Assembly: GCF_000485595.1 (NCBI RefSeq)
Contig: NW_014577225.1
Location: 66,264-94,827, forward strand
Reading direction: 5' to 3'
Source of the DNA: Priapulus caudatus
Lineage: Eukaryota > Priapulida > Priapulimorpha > Priapulimorphida > Priapulidae
DNA length: 28,564 nucleotides
Position numbers and translations under genes: made by a program. Numbering within the stretch: the first letter of the stretch is position 1; each line of letters begins with the position of its first letter. The notes under the pieces were generated by a model that saw only the letters and a program-made list of their open reading frames with translations, did no database searches and was not told the DNA's origin. Of this stretch, positions 28,517-28,564 are shown piece by piece.

Positions 28517-28564
28517 TATCCACCCAACCACACACACACACACGTACACCACTAGCTTTCTCTC

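Overview
The window is animal nuclear DNA. Coding sequence is split into short exons with GT-AG introns, no bacterial operons occur, and microsatellites and DNA-transposon remnants are dense. A run of N (about 13459-13610) marks an assembly gap. CpG is not depleted in many places and the word TAGGCCTA recurs. Together with a (GTCC)n hairpin repeat of a kind common in marine invertebrates, this suggests a marine invertebrate, possibly an echinoderm or other invertebrate deuterostome. I cannot name the species. The one gene I can reconstruct completely lies on the minus strand from 12222 to 5952. Nine exons join in frame (1752 nt including TAA) into a 583-residue protein that I recognise as fibrous sheath-interacting protein 1 (FSIP1), a sperm-flagellum and cilium-associated protein whose human form is 581 residues. 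The start, the central coiled-coil block and the later conserved blocks all occur in family order. The last exon ends in an 18-bp tandem repeat encoding a TSPEPQ-like hexapeptide, and the stop codon sits inside a repeat unit. Region by region: 1-1200 has no recognisable gene; 1480-2400 is an odd CpG-rich stretch built of degenerate ~11-bp words; 2430-2715 is a purine/G-rich tract; 3500-4050 holds an invertebrate repeat with a hairpin head and a block repeated at 313 bp; 4050-5950 is AT-rich intergenic or 3'UTR sequence; 5952-12222 is FSIP1, with a tRNA-derived element, a foldback and a complete 308-bp hAT-type MITE in its introns; 12675-14331 is a broken non-LTR retrotransposon split by repeats and the gap; 15138-15662 is a second hAT-like element; 15850-15905 is a 56-bp palindromic mini-element; 16100-16904 is a large foldback element; 17054-17205 is compound microsatellite next to a possible exon; 20055-20308 holds two related ultra-short palindromic elements, each with an 8-bp duplication; 22430-22780 and 25560-25770 are pyrimidine tracts; 26729-27465 is a PIF/Harbinger-like element containing what looks like a TATA promoter and a 26-codon ORF; 28086-28241 may be a first coding exon; 28440-28511 is (CT)n. 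Apart from FSIP1 there is no evidence of genes working together. The main interest is the mobile-element layer: several palindromic elements with visible target-site duplications, two of them among the smallest insertions one could still call transposon-derived, and a non-autonomous element that has kept a promoter and a start codon.
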